DNA of 23,292 bases from assembly GCA_964615195.1 (NCBI GenBank), contig CAZTNG010000029.1, positions 1-23,292 of the forward strand. Direction: 5' to 3'. Within the stretch, counting starts at the first letter, position 1. The number at the start of each line of letters is the position of its first letter. The position numbers and the translations under genes were made by a program. Positions 8,162-15,715 of this stretch are shown here, one piece after another. The stretch comes from HGM20899 sp964615195 (GTDB lineage Bacteria > Pseudomonadota > Gammaproteobacteria > Enterobacterales > Succinivibrionaceae). The notes under the pieces were generated by a model that searched no databases, was not told the origin of the DNA, and was given only the letters and a program-made list of their open reading frames with translations.

Positions 8162-8740
8162 TTATTGATTTATAAGGTTTGTAAAACCCATGAAGGCCAT
8201 TGAAAGAAGTCCTGCTGTTATAAGCGCAATTGCACTACCCTTAAATGGAGTAGGTACATTTGAACGTGCAATACGTTCTCTCATTGCAGCAAATATTACA
8301 AGCACTAAAGAAAAACCCACTCCAGCTCCGAAGCTAAAGATGATTACTTCTAAGAAGTTATAGTTTAAGGTTATGTTTAGGATTGCAAGGCCAAGTACAA
8401 TACAATTTGTTGTTATCAACGGTAAAAAAATACCAAGTAGTTTAAATATTTCTGGACTTATATATTTAACCATTAGTTCTGTAAATTGAACTACAGCTGC
8501 AATTAATACAATGTAACTTAGAAGACGCAATTCTGTTATGTCAAAAGGTTGAAGAATAAGTTTATCTGTTACAAAGCATAACATTGAAGTGAGTACTAAC
8601 ACAAAAGTTGTAGCTAACCCCATGCCAGTTGCCGAACTTAGTTGTTTTGAAACTCCAATAAAAGGGCAAATACCTAAAAATCGAACTAACACAAAATTAT
8701 TTACAATTGCTGCACTTAAGAAAAGCAAAACATATGACAT
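8162..8740 (-). CDS. rsxA: Rnf electron transport complex subunit A
   Basis: RsxA/RnfA is a six-helix inner-membrane subunit, the inverted-topology partner of RsxE and a homologue of NqrE. The 192 residues match the family length. The N-terminus (SYVLLFLSAAIVNNFVLVRFLGICPFIGVS) and ITTNCIVLGLAIL are family signatures, each holding the cysteine that lines the proposed intramembrane iron-sulfur site. It is the first gene of the operon. A 7-bp stem lies just ahead of the start on the mRNA, and no strong Shine-Dalgarno is visible apart from a TTGG at its 3' arm. The operon may serve ion-coupled NADH:ferredoxin electron transfer or SoxR reduction; no soxR is in the window. Confidence 0.97.
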   Translation of the reverse strand: MSYVLLFLSAAIVNNFVLVRFLGICPFIGVSKQLSSATGMGLATTFVLVLTSMLCFVTDKLILQPFDITELRLLSYIVLIAAVVQFTELMVKYISPEIFKLLGIFLPLITTNCIVLGLAILNITLNYNFLEVIIFSFGAGVGFSLVLVIFAAMRERIARSNVPTPFKGSAIALITAGLLSMAFMGFTNLINQ

Positions 8741-8749
8741 TTGATATTA

Positions 8750-8768
8750 CCAATTAAAAGCTAATTGG
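8750..8768 (-). promoter_or_regulatory. Small stem-loop in the rsxA leader
   Basis: A perfect 7-bp stem (CCAATTA with TAATTGG) and 5-nt loop lie 9 bp upstream of the rsxA ATG. In the mRNA the 3' arm holds the only ribosome-site-like bases (TTGG). The structure could therefore affect initiation. This is inference from position only. Confidence 0.3.
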
Positions 8769-9003
8769 CTAGCATCTTATCACAAAAGCCTATAAAGATA
8801 AAAAATTGTAAAAATTTGGTGCGAGTTAAATTGTTTTTAAGTAATTGTGTTTATTTAAAATGTTATGATTACATTGTTGCAATAATAGTAGTAATATTTT
8901 TTTGTTTAAAAATTGGTTCTTTTGTAAAAATGGAACTTTACATTAAAATTATTAGTCTATAAGAAAAGTAAAAAATTGTTATTTAACTAAAAGGATAAAA
9001 ATA

Positions 9004-9729
9004 ATGTTACAAACTTCAAAGCTTTTGGGTGCTATAACATTAGTAGCTATGATTACTTTGCCTTTACCGGCATTAGCAGATGATAGTTTAGGTGAATTAT
9101 CAGTAGTTGGTTCTGCTGAAATTGCTGTTAAACCGGATGTGGCTACAGTTAACGCTGGTGCAGTATATTTAGCACCGACTGTGGATGAAGCAAGATCTAA
9201 ATCTGAAAAAGCAATAAGCACTATGGTAGAAAATCTTAAAGGTTTAGTCACCAATGACAAAGATATTGTAGCTGAGGATATTACAGTAACTCCTACATAT
9301 GATTACATTGATGGTAAAAGAATTTTACGTGGTTATACTTCAAGACGTTTTATGAGTATAAAGACTTCTGATTTTAATCAGATACCTCAAATTATGGCAA
9401 TAGCTGTAAAAAGTGGATTAAACCAAATTACTAATGTTAGTTATAGCGTTAAGAATGAAAGTAAAGCAAGGATGGAAGTTAGAAAGTTAGCAATTGTTGA
9501 TGCTAGGGAAAAGGCTAAATCTGTAGCTGAAGGATTTAATGTTAAAATTAATGGGATTAGTTCTATTACTTATGATACAACATATAGTAATAATGATGCT
9601 AGGATGATGAGAACGATGTCATTAAGTAAAAATTCTCAAGGTGATAGCATAAATGATTATGATCCTGTATATCGTCCAGATGATGTAATTTTTAGTGATA
9701 GTATAACAGCTGTATACGAAGTAAAGTAA
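9004..9729 (+). CDS. Secreted SIMPL (DUF541) domain protein, YggE-like
   Basis: This 241-residue periplasmic protein belongs to the SIMPL/DUF541 family (YggE, BP26). Members have been linked to oxidative stress defence, but their biochemical role is unclear. A signal peptide covers residues 1-25 (positive start, hydrophobic run, cleavage after LPALA). The mature part opens with a typical GELSVVGSAEIAVKPDVATV strand pattern. Near the middle it has RGYTSRRFMSIKTSDFNQIPQI, and then a KARMEVRKLAIVDAREKAKSVAEGF helix that is the family hallmark. The C-terminus SDSITAVYEVK closes the beta sheet. AAAGGA lies 8 nt before the ATG. It is a single-gene unit divergent from rsxA with its own terminator. 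Confidence 0.9.
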   Translation: MLQTSKLLGAITLVAMITLPLPALADDSLGELSVVGSAEIAVKPDVATVNAGAVYLAPTVDEARSKSEKAISTMVENLKGLVTNDKDIVAEDITVTPTYDYIDGKRILRGYTSRRFMSIKTSDFNQIPQIMAIAVKSGLNQITNVSYSVKNESKARMEVRKLAIVDAREKAKSVAEGFNVKINGISSITYDTTYSNNDARMMRTMSLSKNSQGDSINDYDPVYRPDDVIFSDSITAVYEVK

Positions 9730-9764
9730 TTATAGAATAATTGTATTTTTGCTTATAGTTTTAT

Positions 9765-9820
9765 AAACACGTTTAATTTAGTATAGATGGATTTATATTA
9801 GATTAGCGTGTTTTCTTTTT
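9765..9820 (+). terminator. Intrinsic terminator of the SIMPL-protein gene
   Basis: A long hairpin pairs AAACACG (9765-9771) with CGTGTTT (9807-9813). After a small internal bulge, a further 12 bp pair (9774-9785 with 9794-9805, two G-U pairs) around an 8-nt loop. TTTTCTTTTT follows at once. It begins 35 bp after the stop codon at 9729. Confidence 0.85.
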
Positions 9821-9845
9821 GGAGTAGTAAAATTTTATTTATAAA

Positions 9846-9872
9846 AATAGCCACACAAATTGTGTAGCTATT
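9846..9872 (-). terminator. Intrinsic terminator of the outer-membrane protein gene
   Basis: Twelve-base arms (9846-9857 and 9861-9872) enclose a 3-nt loop. On the plus strand one pair is a C-A mismatch, but on the minus strand the same position is a U-G wobble, so the helix is fully paired only in the minus-strand RNA. A T/A-rich run follows in that direction. It therefore belongs to the gene ending at 9934. Confidence 0.75.
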
Positions 9873-9933
9873 AAAATTGTTAATTAAATTTCATTTATTT
9901 TAGACAAAATAAACAAAAAAATTTAATTTATTA

Positions 9934-10728
9934 CTAGAAACGGGTAAGCGCACCAACGTAAAATTGAAGATCAGAAACATCTAAACCTTGGATTTTACCT
10001 AGATCTTGGTAACGGAAACCTAAATCAAGACCTAAATGGCTAATAGGGTAATATTGAGCACCGATGCCAACTTGGTATGCAAAGTGAGTCTTAGATTCGC
10101 TATTACTTCTTGTGTTAATGTAAGCTTTACCATTGTCATCTAATCCATAGTCGCTAACAAATGGTACATCTAATTCAAGATGACTTGCGCCTAAACCACC
10201 CATTAAATAGAACACACTATTTTTAGCAGCATAAAAATCACCATAGAAGTTCATCATATAAGATTTTGCAGAAAGCTTAGCTGTAACAGGTTTCCAATAT
10301 TGAGTTGTATTATCATCTTGATCACTTAAAGTGTAGCCGATGCTATCTTTCCATTCTTTGTTTTGGTAAAAATTAGCTTCAAATTCACCACGTACACCCC
10401 AACGAGCTTGACGATAGCCAAGTCCAATAAATGGAGAACCAAAGAAGCCTTCTTTATGTGAAAAACTACCGCAATCTGTTATTGATTCTGATGAACCTGA
10501 GTCAATATTTGTTGCATCAGAACTTGTGCCACTGCATGAATTGCCTACATCATAAGAATTTATACCACCTCTTATACCAATATAGGTGAAAATTTCTGAT
10601 TCAACATTTACATTATAGGCATTATCGTGAGGGTGATTATCTGTATCGTTAAGAGTGTCTGCGAATGCAATGTTTGAACTAAATGCTAAAGCAATAGTAG
10701 TTGCTAATAAAGTTTGTTTTATCATCAT
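9934..10728 (-). CDS. Outer-membrane beta-barrel protein (OmpA/Opa-like porin fold)
   Basis: This 264-residue protein is predicted to sit in the outer membrane as an eight-stranded-type barrel. A signal peptide spans residues 1-23 (MMIKQTLL to SSNIAFA, cleavage before DTLND). The mature part alternates short amphipathic strands such as FTYIGIRGGINSY, FIGLGYRQARWGVRGEFEANFY and GLDLGFRYQDLG. It ends FYVGALTRF, with the terminal Phe recognised by the Bam machinery. A Ser/Asp-rich loop is bracketed by Cys65 and Cys86, which could form a disulfide. The mature N-terminus is His/Asp-rich. GAAGGA lies 6 nt before the ATG. It is monocistronic and converges with the SIMPL gene. Its substrate or adhesive role is unknown. 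Confidence 0.82.
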   Translation of the reverse strand: MMIKQTLLATTIALAFSSNIAFADTLNDTDNHPHDNAYNVNVESEIFTYIGIRGGINSYDVGNSCSGTSSDATNIDSGSSESITDCGSFSHKEGFFGSPFIGLGYRQARWGVRGEFEANFYQNKEWKDSIGYTLSDQDDNTTQYWKPVTAKLSAKSYMMNFYGDFYAAKNSVFYLMGGLGASHLELDVPFVSDYGLDDNGKAYINTRSNSESKTHFAYQVGIGAQYYPISHLGLDLGFRYQDLGKIQGLDVSDLQFYVGALTRF

Positions 10729-10784
10729 GTATATCCTTCATAATATTTTAGCTTTTTGTCTGCAAGACTTAAAACTGTCTTAAC

Positions 10785-10790
10785 ATTATA
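10785..10790 (-). promoter_or_regulatory. -10 element for the outer-membrane protein gene
   Basis: A perfect TATAAT reads on the minus strand about 57 bp upstream of the ATG at 10728. The hexamer 17 bp further upstream is TTAAAC, matching TTGACA at three positions only. It is the best promoter candidate in this gap. Confidence 0.4.
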
Positions 10791-10904
10791 TATCAAAATA
10801 TCAATATGTTTAATACAATAATGATACAAAATTAATAATTTGTTAAGCGTAATTATAAGAATGGTTTTGCTTTTAATAATAATTTTCTTGTTGGAGTGTT
10901 TTAT

Positions 10905-12032
10905 CTAAAGGTTATTTTTGCAAAAAATTGAATTAGATTTCGGAGAAAATTTGTTGTTAATATATCGAAAGTACATTGATAGTTCTTGTTTTTGATTTTT
11001 TGTTAATTTTGCATGTAAGTAGTCTTGAGTCTTTATAGGCATTTCTGTAAAAATATAGTGTGGAATACCATAGGGAATATAACTCTCAAAAACGAACTCT
11101 TCTTTCTCTATACATATTCTATTAATAATGCAACTTAGCATATTTGCAAGATTTTCAAATTTTGTAAAATGACCATGTTTAGGCAATCCATTAATGTTTT
11201 TTAAATAATTGTAGCATTCCTTAAAAAAAGTTAATAACACACAAATGTTTATTTGTTCAATATTGTTAGGTAAATTTTTTGTGTGCAACATAAATAAAGC
11301 AGAAGTAACAAGGTGTAAAATCATAAAATCTCCTTTACTTAAATTATTTATACAACTTTGTGGCTTTATTCTTCTTAATCGTTGGACTGAATTTAGAGCG
11401 CTTAAAAATCCTTTAGCCCGGCGGTAGTAGTTACTCCTAATTCTGTTTCTTATAGCCAAATTTGTCATTCTTTTATCAATTAAGGCTGTTATGGTTGCAA
11501 AAGATACTCCTAATTGATAGAGCTTTTGTGCATATACAAATGATAGGTTTTGGGAGTGCTGGTTTTTACGAGCAAAAAAACTAGTTTGGGCAAAATTAAT
11601 GTGATTGCTGACATAATGAATTTTTTGTAATAAATAATTAAGATATGCCATCGCAGTTTCAGGAACTGTTAATTTGTTTGGATCTATATTTTGTATAATT
11701 AAATCTAAAGGAATTGGTAGTTGAGCTAAAATTGGGGAAATTTTATTTTTAGGTATTAGCTTTAGACATAATTCATTATAGAATCTTAAAATTGATTCAC
11801 CCGTAAAACTTAACAAATTAGAAGTACAAATAATTTGCCATATATTTTTCTCTTTATAATCTGTTGGCGGTAAAAAATTACCTAAAATTACGGCGTCAAG
11901 GTGTTCTAACTCCATTGTCAGATTAATAATTTTTATTCTATTAGTTTCAATTATAGGCGATTTCACTTTTGAAAAGCTTCTTGCTATATTCAGCAAGGGC
12001 CTCAACAAAATAAATGCTTCTTGTTTTTTCAT
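10905..12032 (-). CDS. Hypothetical protein, possible FlhC-like helix-turn-helix module
   Basis: I do not recognise this 375-residue protein. It has no signal peptide and no convincing membrane helix. It is rich in Ile, Leu, Asn and Lys and has a basic, probably DNA- or RNA-contacting middle. Residues about 165-210 read as a helix-turn-helix-like block: AQKLYQLGVSFATITALI, then TNLAIRNRIRSNYYRR. The spacing of L-G, I and R residues recalls the N-terminal region of FlhC. About 30 residues later, LSKGDFMILHLVTSALF resembles the second FlhC helix. The cysteine cluster of true FlhC is missing and the protein is about twice as long. A similarly spaced block occurs in the divergent gene at 12291-13805. 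A transcription-factor role is inference. Ribosome site is weak; no clear terminator follows. Confidence 0.6.
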   Translation of the reverse strand: MKKQEAFILLRPLLNIARSFSKVKSPIIETNRIKIINLTMELEHLDAVILGNFLPPTDYKEKNIWQIICTSNLLSFTGESILRFYNELCLKLIPKNKISPILAQLPIPLDLIIQNIDPNKLTVPETAMAYLNYLLQKIHYVSNHINFAQTSFFARKNQHSQNLSFVYAQKLYQLGVSFATITALIDKRMTNLAIRNRIRSNYYRRAKGFLSALNSVQRLRRIKPQSCINNLSKGDFMILHLVTSALFMLHTKNLPNNIEQINICVLLTFFKECYNYLKNINGLPKHGHFTKFENLANMLSCIINRICIEKEEFVFESYIPYGIPHYIFTEMPIKTQDYLHAKLTKNQKQELSMYFRYINNKFSPKSNSIFCKNNL

Positions 12033-12055
12033 GTTAGTTAATTACTTTTAGAATG

Positions 12056-12080
12056 TGTCAGTATTAAATATTTTATGACA
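12056..12080. promoter_or_regulatory. Inverted repeat TGTCA-N15-TGACA in the divergent promoter gap
   Basis: TGTCA (12056-12060) and TGACA (12076-12080) form an inverted repeat with an AT-rich spacer, 24-48 bp upstream of the ATG at 12032. The gap also drives the divergent gene at 12291, so this could be a shared operator. No regulator is known for it here. Confidence 0.3.
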
Positions 12081-12290
12081 TATTTTGTTGTAGTGAATAT
12101 GGTACGGTGGTGCGTAAAATTAGCTTATATAAGTTAATTAGGCTTTAACGTTTGAAATGTAGAGAATAAATAATTAGTTAGCACTTTTAATTTGTATGTA
12201 AATATTTATTAAGCTTTTAAAGAACACATAAATAATAATTGATACTCTTTGTTTTGCATAATTGTTAGGAACATAGTAGGAATTACTGTA

Positions 12291-13805
12291 GTGCAAAGCA
12301 ACAAATCAAACACTTTCCTTGAAATATATAAGCAAATAGATTTTTATTGTTTGTCAAAGGTGTACCCATTCATTACGGATTTAAATTATTTATTTGGAAC
12401 AAGTTTAAGCATTATTGATAAAAGACAAACTACAATTATGTCCGATTTTAGAGTGTTGGCACGTCAATTAATCCCCTTTGTTAAGGATCCATCCCTTTAT
12501 TATTTATGGTTAAGGTTCAAGTATTACAATGATTTGCAAAGCAAATGCTTGCAAATATATAAAGTTGAAAAAATTTCATTTTGCAAAAATTCTCATAAAA
12601 AGTATGTCATTATGGAGAACTTTCGAATCAATTTGAATAGAAAAATAAGAGAACTTATTCCTAAAGAATTTAGAGGTATACCTAATACTCAAGCATTAAT
12701 TAATTTTCGAGATTCTCTTACTATTATCAAACGTAAAACTAGCATAATTGAAAGTAACTCGTTAGCAGATATATTAGGTAATTGTGATTTTGCTATACAT
12801 TTGTTTTCAACAATAGAATATGAGTTTTTAAGATTGTGGGTTCAAGAAAATGCAATTGTAGATGTTGGTTTTAGCAGCTTGTATAAAATATTATCTTTAA
12901 AAGATAAGTGTCTGAATATTCATGGTGTAGATATCTTACAGTTACCGCTACTTAGTTCTGATTTAGTTCTTAGCAATAGCTTAATCTGTAAGTCAGCTTT
13001 AAAGGTATCTAATAATTTAATTAAGCTCCTTGCTAAACCTATGTTAAATGATTTATTAGCAATGATAGAAAAGTTACATTCAAAAAATCATTTTAATTCT
13101 AGTGATATTAAATACACTACCTCAGTTGAAAAAATTAGACTTAAATATTTATTTGATAATTCGTTTTGTCATTTAAAAAGTGTATTAGTGGAACATTTTA
13201 AGGATAAAGTTTTTTATCAATCTAACGAATACGTTCCTAGTATTTCTGGTTGTAGGGAAGTGTTCTCTGCTGAATTAGCTGTTGATGAATATGAAGCACT
13301 TTTACATGTTTTTATGCAAGGTCTTTTGTTCAAGGGAATGCAAATTGAATGGATTGTTAGATTGATAAGTTGTTTGGTACCAAATACAAGTTCGACTTTA
13401 TATAAGCGATTATTACGTTTTATTTCGGATTATTATGGAGTTAAAACTGTTAATAAAAGAGTGAGACTGTGTACCAATTTTAAAGCTGATAATCTTACTC
13501 GTGTAAATAAAGATTGCTTAACATTCGCTGCTATTGTTATTTGTTATGCTTCAGGATTTGATATATATAGTCTTTCATCAATTGATGATAATGATTTTTT
13601 TGTGATTAGACCTAAGAACTTAGATCCGATGTCTATCTTGATTGCTTATAATTTTGTAGTTGAAACTTGCATTGAATATGATGTTAGTATAATGAGTTGT
13701 TTTATAACTTTTGCTTATAATGTTACTAATAAAAAAATAGGTTTGATACTTACAAAAAAGCACGAAGTTGAATTCGTGCTTTTAGATGATAAGATTGATA
13801 ATTAA
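12291..13805 (+). CDS. Hypothetical protein with GTG start, possible FlhC-like module near C-terminus
   Basis: This unrecognised protein is about 504 residues long. The frame opens at a TTG at 12249, but the GTG at 12291 is favoured because TAGGAA stands 8 nt ahead of it, while nothing precedes the TTG. No signal peptide or membrane helix is clear. The residues from VFMQGLLFKGMQIEWIVRLI (about 340-360) through STLYKRLLRFISDYYG and NKDCLTFAAIVICYASG (to about 423) copy the spacing of the block in the divergent gene at 10905-12032. Near the N-terminus, FGTSLSIIDKRQTTI (about 35-49) also recalls the ALIDKRMTN part of that neighbour. A diverged paralogue pair is plausible. The final codons overlap a strong hairpin, and the stop lies only 7 bp from the stop of the converging gene. 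Function unknown. Confidence 0.6.
   Translation: MQSNKSNTFLEIYKQIDFYCLSKVYPFITDLNYLFGTSLSIIDKRQTTIMSDFRVLARQLIPFVKDPSLYYLWLRFKYYNDLQSKCLQIYKVEKISFCKNSHKKYVIMENFRINLNRKIRELIPKEFRGIPNTQALINFRDSLTIIKRKTSIIESNSLADILGNCDFAIHLFSTIEYEFLRLWVQENAIVDVGFSSLYKILSLKDKCLNIHGVDILQLPLLSSDLVLSNSLICKSALKVSNNLIKLLAKPMLNDLLAMIEKLHSKNHFNSSDIKYTTSVEKIRLKYLFDNSFCHLKSVLVEHFKDKVFYQSNEYVPSISGCREVFSAELAVDEYEALLHVFMQGLLFKGMQIEWIVRLISCLVPNTSSTLYKRLLRFISDYYGVKTVNKRVRLCTNFKADNLTRVNKDCLTFAAIVICYASGFDIYSLSSIDDNDFFVIRPKNLDPMSILIAYNFVVETCIEYDVSIMSCFITFAYNVTNKKIGLILTKKHEVEFVLLDDKIDN
13756..13783. terminator. Bidirectional terminator embedded in the 3' end of a coding sequence
   Basis: A perfect 11-bp stem (AAAAGCACGAA with TTCGTGCTTTT) has a 6-nt loop. 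On the minus strand it continues into TTTTTTGTAAG, an excellent terminator for the membrane-protein gene that ends at 13813. On the plus strand it ends in TTTTAG, about 20 bp before the stop codon of the 12291 gene, so it lies within that gene. Confidence 0.8.
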
Positions 13806-13812
13806 AAATTAT

Positions 13813-14718
13813 TTAATTTTTATGCCAATAATTTTTTATAAAAATTATAAAACTAAATATAACACATAAAATATCCGCTAATCCCCAAAATAGAGTGTAC
13901 TTTGGTATGGATGTAATCAATACAGGTCGAGCAGCATTACCATGTTCAACATAAGCTAAATCAACCACATCACCAACTTTTAAATTACTGTCAGTGCGAT
14001 AATAGGTATCTTTAGTTATACCTTCAGAGTTAATATAATTTATATTTATTTTATAATCACCAAAACTATATTCTGAGCTTGTAACCGTACCTAGTGTTTT
14101 GTTTTTTGTAAAATATCCAATGTTTTGATCACGCGTTGAATCTGAAGCAATGTATCTTACAAAAGTTGATTGGGCAAAAATTGAAAGTGATAGCATAACT
14201 ATAACAAACAAACAATAACTACGTATTTGGTGTTTTTGTACATAGTTAGTAATGTAGTCATTTAATGTACCATCAGTATCTTCAAAATCTAAAGCTGCTT
14301 TTACTTGATAGTCACGTGTAATACCTTTACGTTTAAGGTATTGTCTCCATTTTAGATATTGGTCACATTCATCTTTGTGGCGCATATACAGTATTAAACC
14401 GTAAAGTTGAGACAAAACAATAGCTGAAATGCTTGCACCTAATACCATGATCCATTGCCCAAAATTAAGATCTAACCTAAAATTACACAAAAATAAAACT
14501 ATGGCAATAATAATACTATATTTTAAAGTATCATGAACAAACTGCTTTAAAGGTATAAGGTGTGCTTTAGGCAAACGAAATCTATCTATTTTAGGGTTTA
14601 AAAAACGATAGAATAGAATAATTCTCTCATCATCAAAGCTTACAGGTGAATCTGAATTATCATAGCTGAAAATTTTAGCTGTATATTTATTTTCTTCAGA
14701 ATTACTTAAATTTTCCAT
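13813..14718 (-). CDS. Membrane protein with DUF3592-like C-terminal region
   Basis: This 301-residue inner-membrane protein is of unknown function. The cytoplasmic N-terminus (1-64) is acidic. Two helices lie at about 67-85 and 90-112. They are followed by a charged cytoplasmic loop with YLKWRQYLKRKG near 130-140, a third helix at about 168-187, a beta-rich segment facing the other side (about 205-265), and a fourth helix at about 277-296. The beta segment has the GTVTSSEYSF ... VGDVVDLAYVEHGNAA pattern of DUF3592 domains: a GxV strand, then GDxVxVxY, then a closing helix. AAGAGA serves as ribosome site. The first three-helix portion resembles the gene immediately upstream (14803-15381), pointing to a tandem paralogue pair, probably cotranscribed. 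Confidence 0.7.
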   Translation of the reverse strand: MENLSNSEENKYTAKIFSYDNSDSPVSFDDERIILFYRFLNPKIDRFRLPKAHLIPLKQFVHDTLKYSIIIAIVLFLCNFRLDLNFGQWIMVLGASISAIVLSQLYGLILYMRHKDECDQYLKWRQYLKRKGITRDYQVKAALDFEDTDGTLNDYITNYVQKHQIRSYCLFVIVMLSLSIFAQSTFVRYIASDSTRDQNIGYFTKNKTLGTVTSSEYSFGDYKININYINSEGITKDTYYRTDSNLKVGDVVDLAYVEHGNAARPVLITSIPKYTLFWGLADILCVIFSFIIFIKNYWHKN

Positions 14719-14802
14719 ATAATAATCTCTTTATTTCTTTAATTAAATATCTTACTAAATTAGTCTTCTAATCTAAGATATATTCAAAACGTAGCTAAGA
14801 AG

Positions 14803-15381
14803 TTATATTCCAAAATAGTGATCTATGCTTACCATAAAAGTGGTTAGTGTTGAAAACACAACAATCGCAGTGAACATTAGTATAGAGTTCTTTCTATACG
14901 CTTTAGCCGTGAGATCTTTAAAATAAATTTTCATTACTGAATCTGGTTGTAACTCATTAAACAGTATTTCTCTAATGGTTTGATGCTTTAATTTTTCAGC
15001 ATTTTTTTCTAAAACTTTTTTATGCCAACGTTTGTATTCCATGGCAAATTTTGGGTTTTCTTGATAAATATCATAAGCTTTACGGTATAAAGCAAATACT
15101 GCGAAAAAATAAAAGAATGCAAGAATTGAAAAAAATACAGTGCAAAAAGATAATTCGTAAGGAATTCTCTGAAAAAACAAAAACAAAAAAACAACTGCCG
15201 CTATAATTGCGAAGGTAACAAATGTGTTTATAGTAAAGCGCATAAATTGTTCACGTGTAATTGGTAGCACTGGTCGTTTTGTTCCAAAGGTGCTTTCATG
15301 AATACATTTTGCGTAGAACATTTTTTTTTCTTGTTCTTGGTTTTCATAATAATAATAAGTTTGATCAGCTTTTGTATACAT
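14803..15381 (-). CDS. Small membrane protein, probable paralogue of the downstream DUF3592-like gene
   Basis: This 192-residue inner-membrane protein is not recognised. It has a Tyr/Glu-rich cytoplasmic N-terminus, a helix pair at about 52-72 and 78-99, a basic cytoplasmic loop with MEYKRWHKKVLEKN near 113-126, and a last helix at about 166-187. The order is the same as in residues 1-190 of the neighbouring 301-residue protein. Matching landmarks are FYAKC... versus FYRFL... ahead of helix 1, and EYKRW versus QYLKW after helix 2. It stops where that protein enters its DUF3592-like part. A strong promoter lies just upstream, so it probably leads a two-gene unit. The role is unknown. Confidence 0.65.
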   Translation of the reverse strand: MYTKADQTYYYYENQEQEKKMFYAKCIHESTFGTKRPVLPITREQFMRFTINTFVTFAIIAAVVFLFLFFQRIPYELSFCTVFFSILAFFYFFAVFALYRKAYDIYQENPKFAMEYKRWHKKVLEKNAEKLKHQTIREILFNELQPDSVMKIYFKDLTAKAYRKNSILMFTAIVVFSTLTTFMVSIDHYFGI

Positions 15382-15415
15382 ATTGGTAGCTCAAAATATA
15401 AACGATTCCATGTAG

Positions 15416-15443
15416 ATTATATATTTTTTTTGTGAAATGTAAA
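15416..15443 (-). promoter_or_regulatory. Sigma70-type promoter for the tandem membrane-protein genes
   Basis: On the minus strand TTTACA (15438-15443; 5 of 6 to TTGACA), a 16-bp spacer and a perfect TATAAT (15416-15421) lie about 35 bp upstream of the ATG at 15381. This is the best sigma70 match in the window. Confidence 0.7.
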
Positions 15444-15687
15444 AAACTATTTACCAAATGTTATAAAAAAGTGTAAATAATGTTATCTAGAGCTCGTTAT
15501 TCTTATTTTTTTCAGAAATTACATGATGTTATAAGTTTTAATATTCGCTACAAATTTGCTTTATTAGGTTAATTAATTATAAATTTATTGAATAATTTGC
15601 TGATATTTAAGGCTTTTTAACAACAGAATAATAATTTAACCTATGTCAATGCCTAATGTTTAATTTAAAGGTGTTTATAATGTAAAC

Positions 15688-15715
15688 TTGATCTACTTTT
15701 TATGCTAAATATACT
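15688..15715 (+). promoter_or_regulatory. Promoter candidate for the metallo-beta-lactamase-fold gene
   Basis: TTGATC (15688-15693), a 16-bp spacer and TATACT (15710-15715) stand about 65 bp upstream of the ATG at 15780. Both hexamers are good but imperfect matches to sigma70 consensus. Confidence 0.45.

Noticed and set aside
8765..8962. Open frame for 65 residues on plus between rsxA and the SIMPL gene
   Set aside because: No ribosome site, very AT-rich with biased composition, and it covers the divergent promoter region.
10905..13805. Toxin-antitoxin or phage-defence reading of the two unknown genes
   Set aside because: No nuclease, NTPase, protease or toxin motif could be seen in either protein, and the divergent layout is unlike a typical operon-encoded module.
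15009..15194. Minus-strand Phe-rich frame inside the 192-residue membrane gene
   Set aside because: It is an alternative frame of AT-rich membrane-helix DNA, with no start signal.
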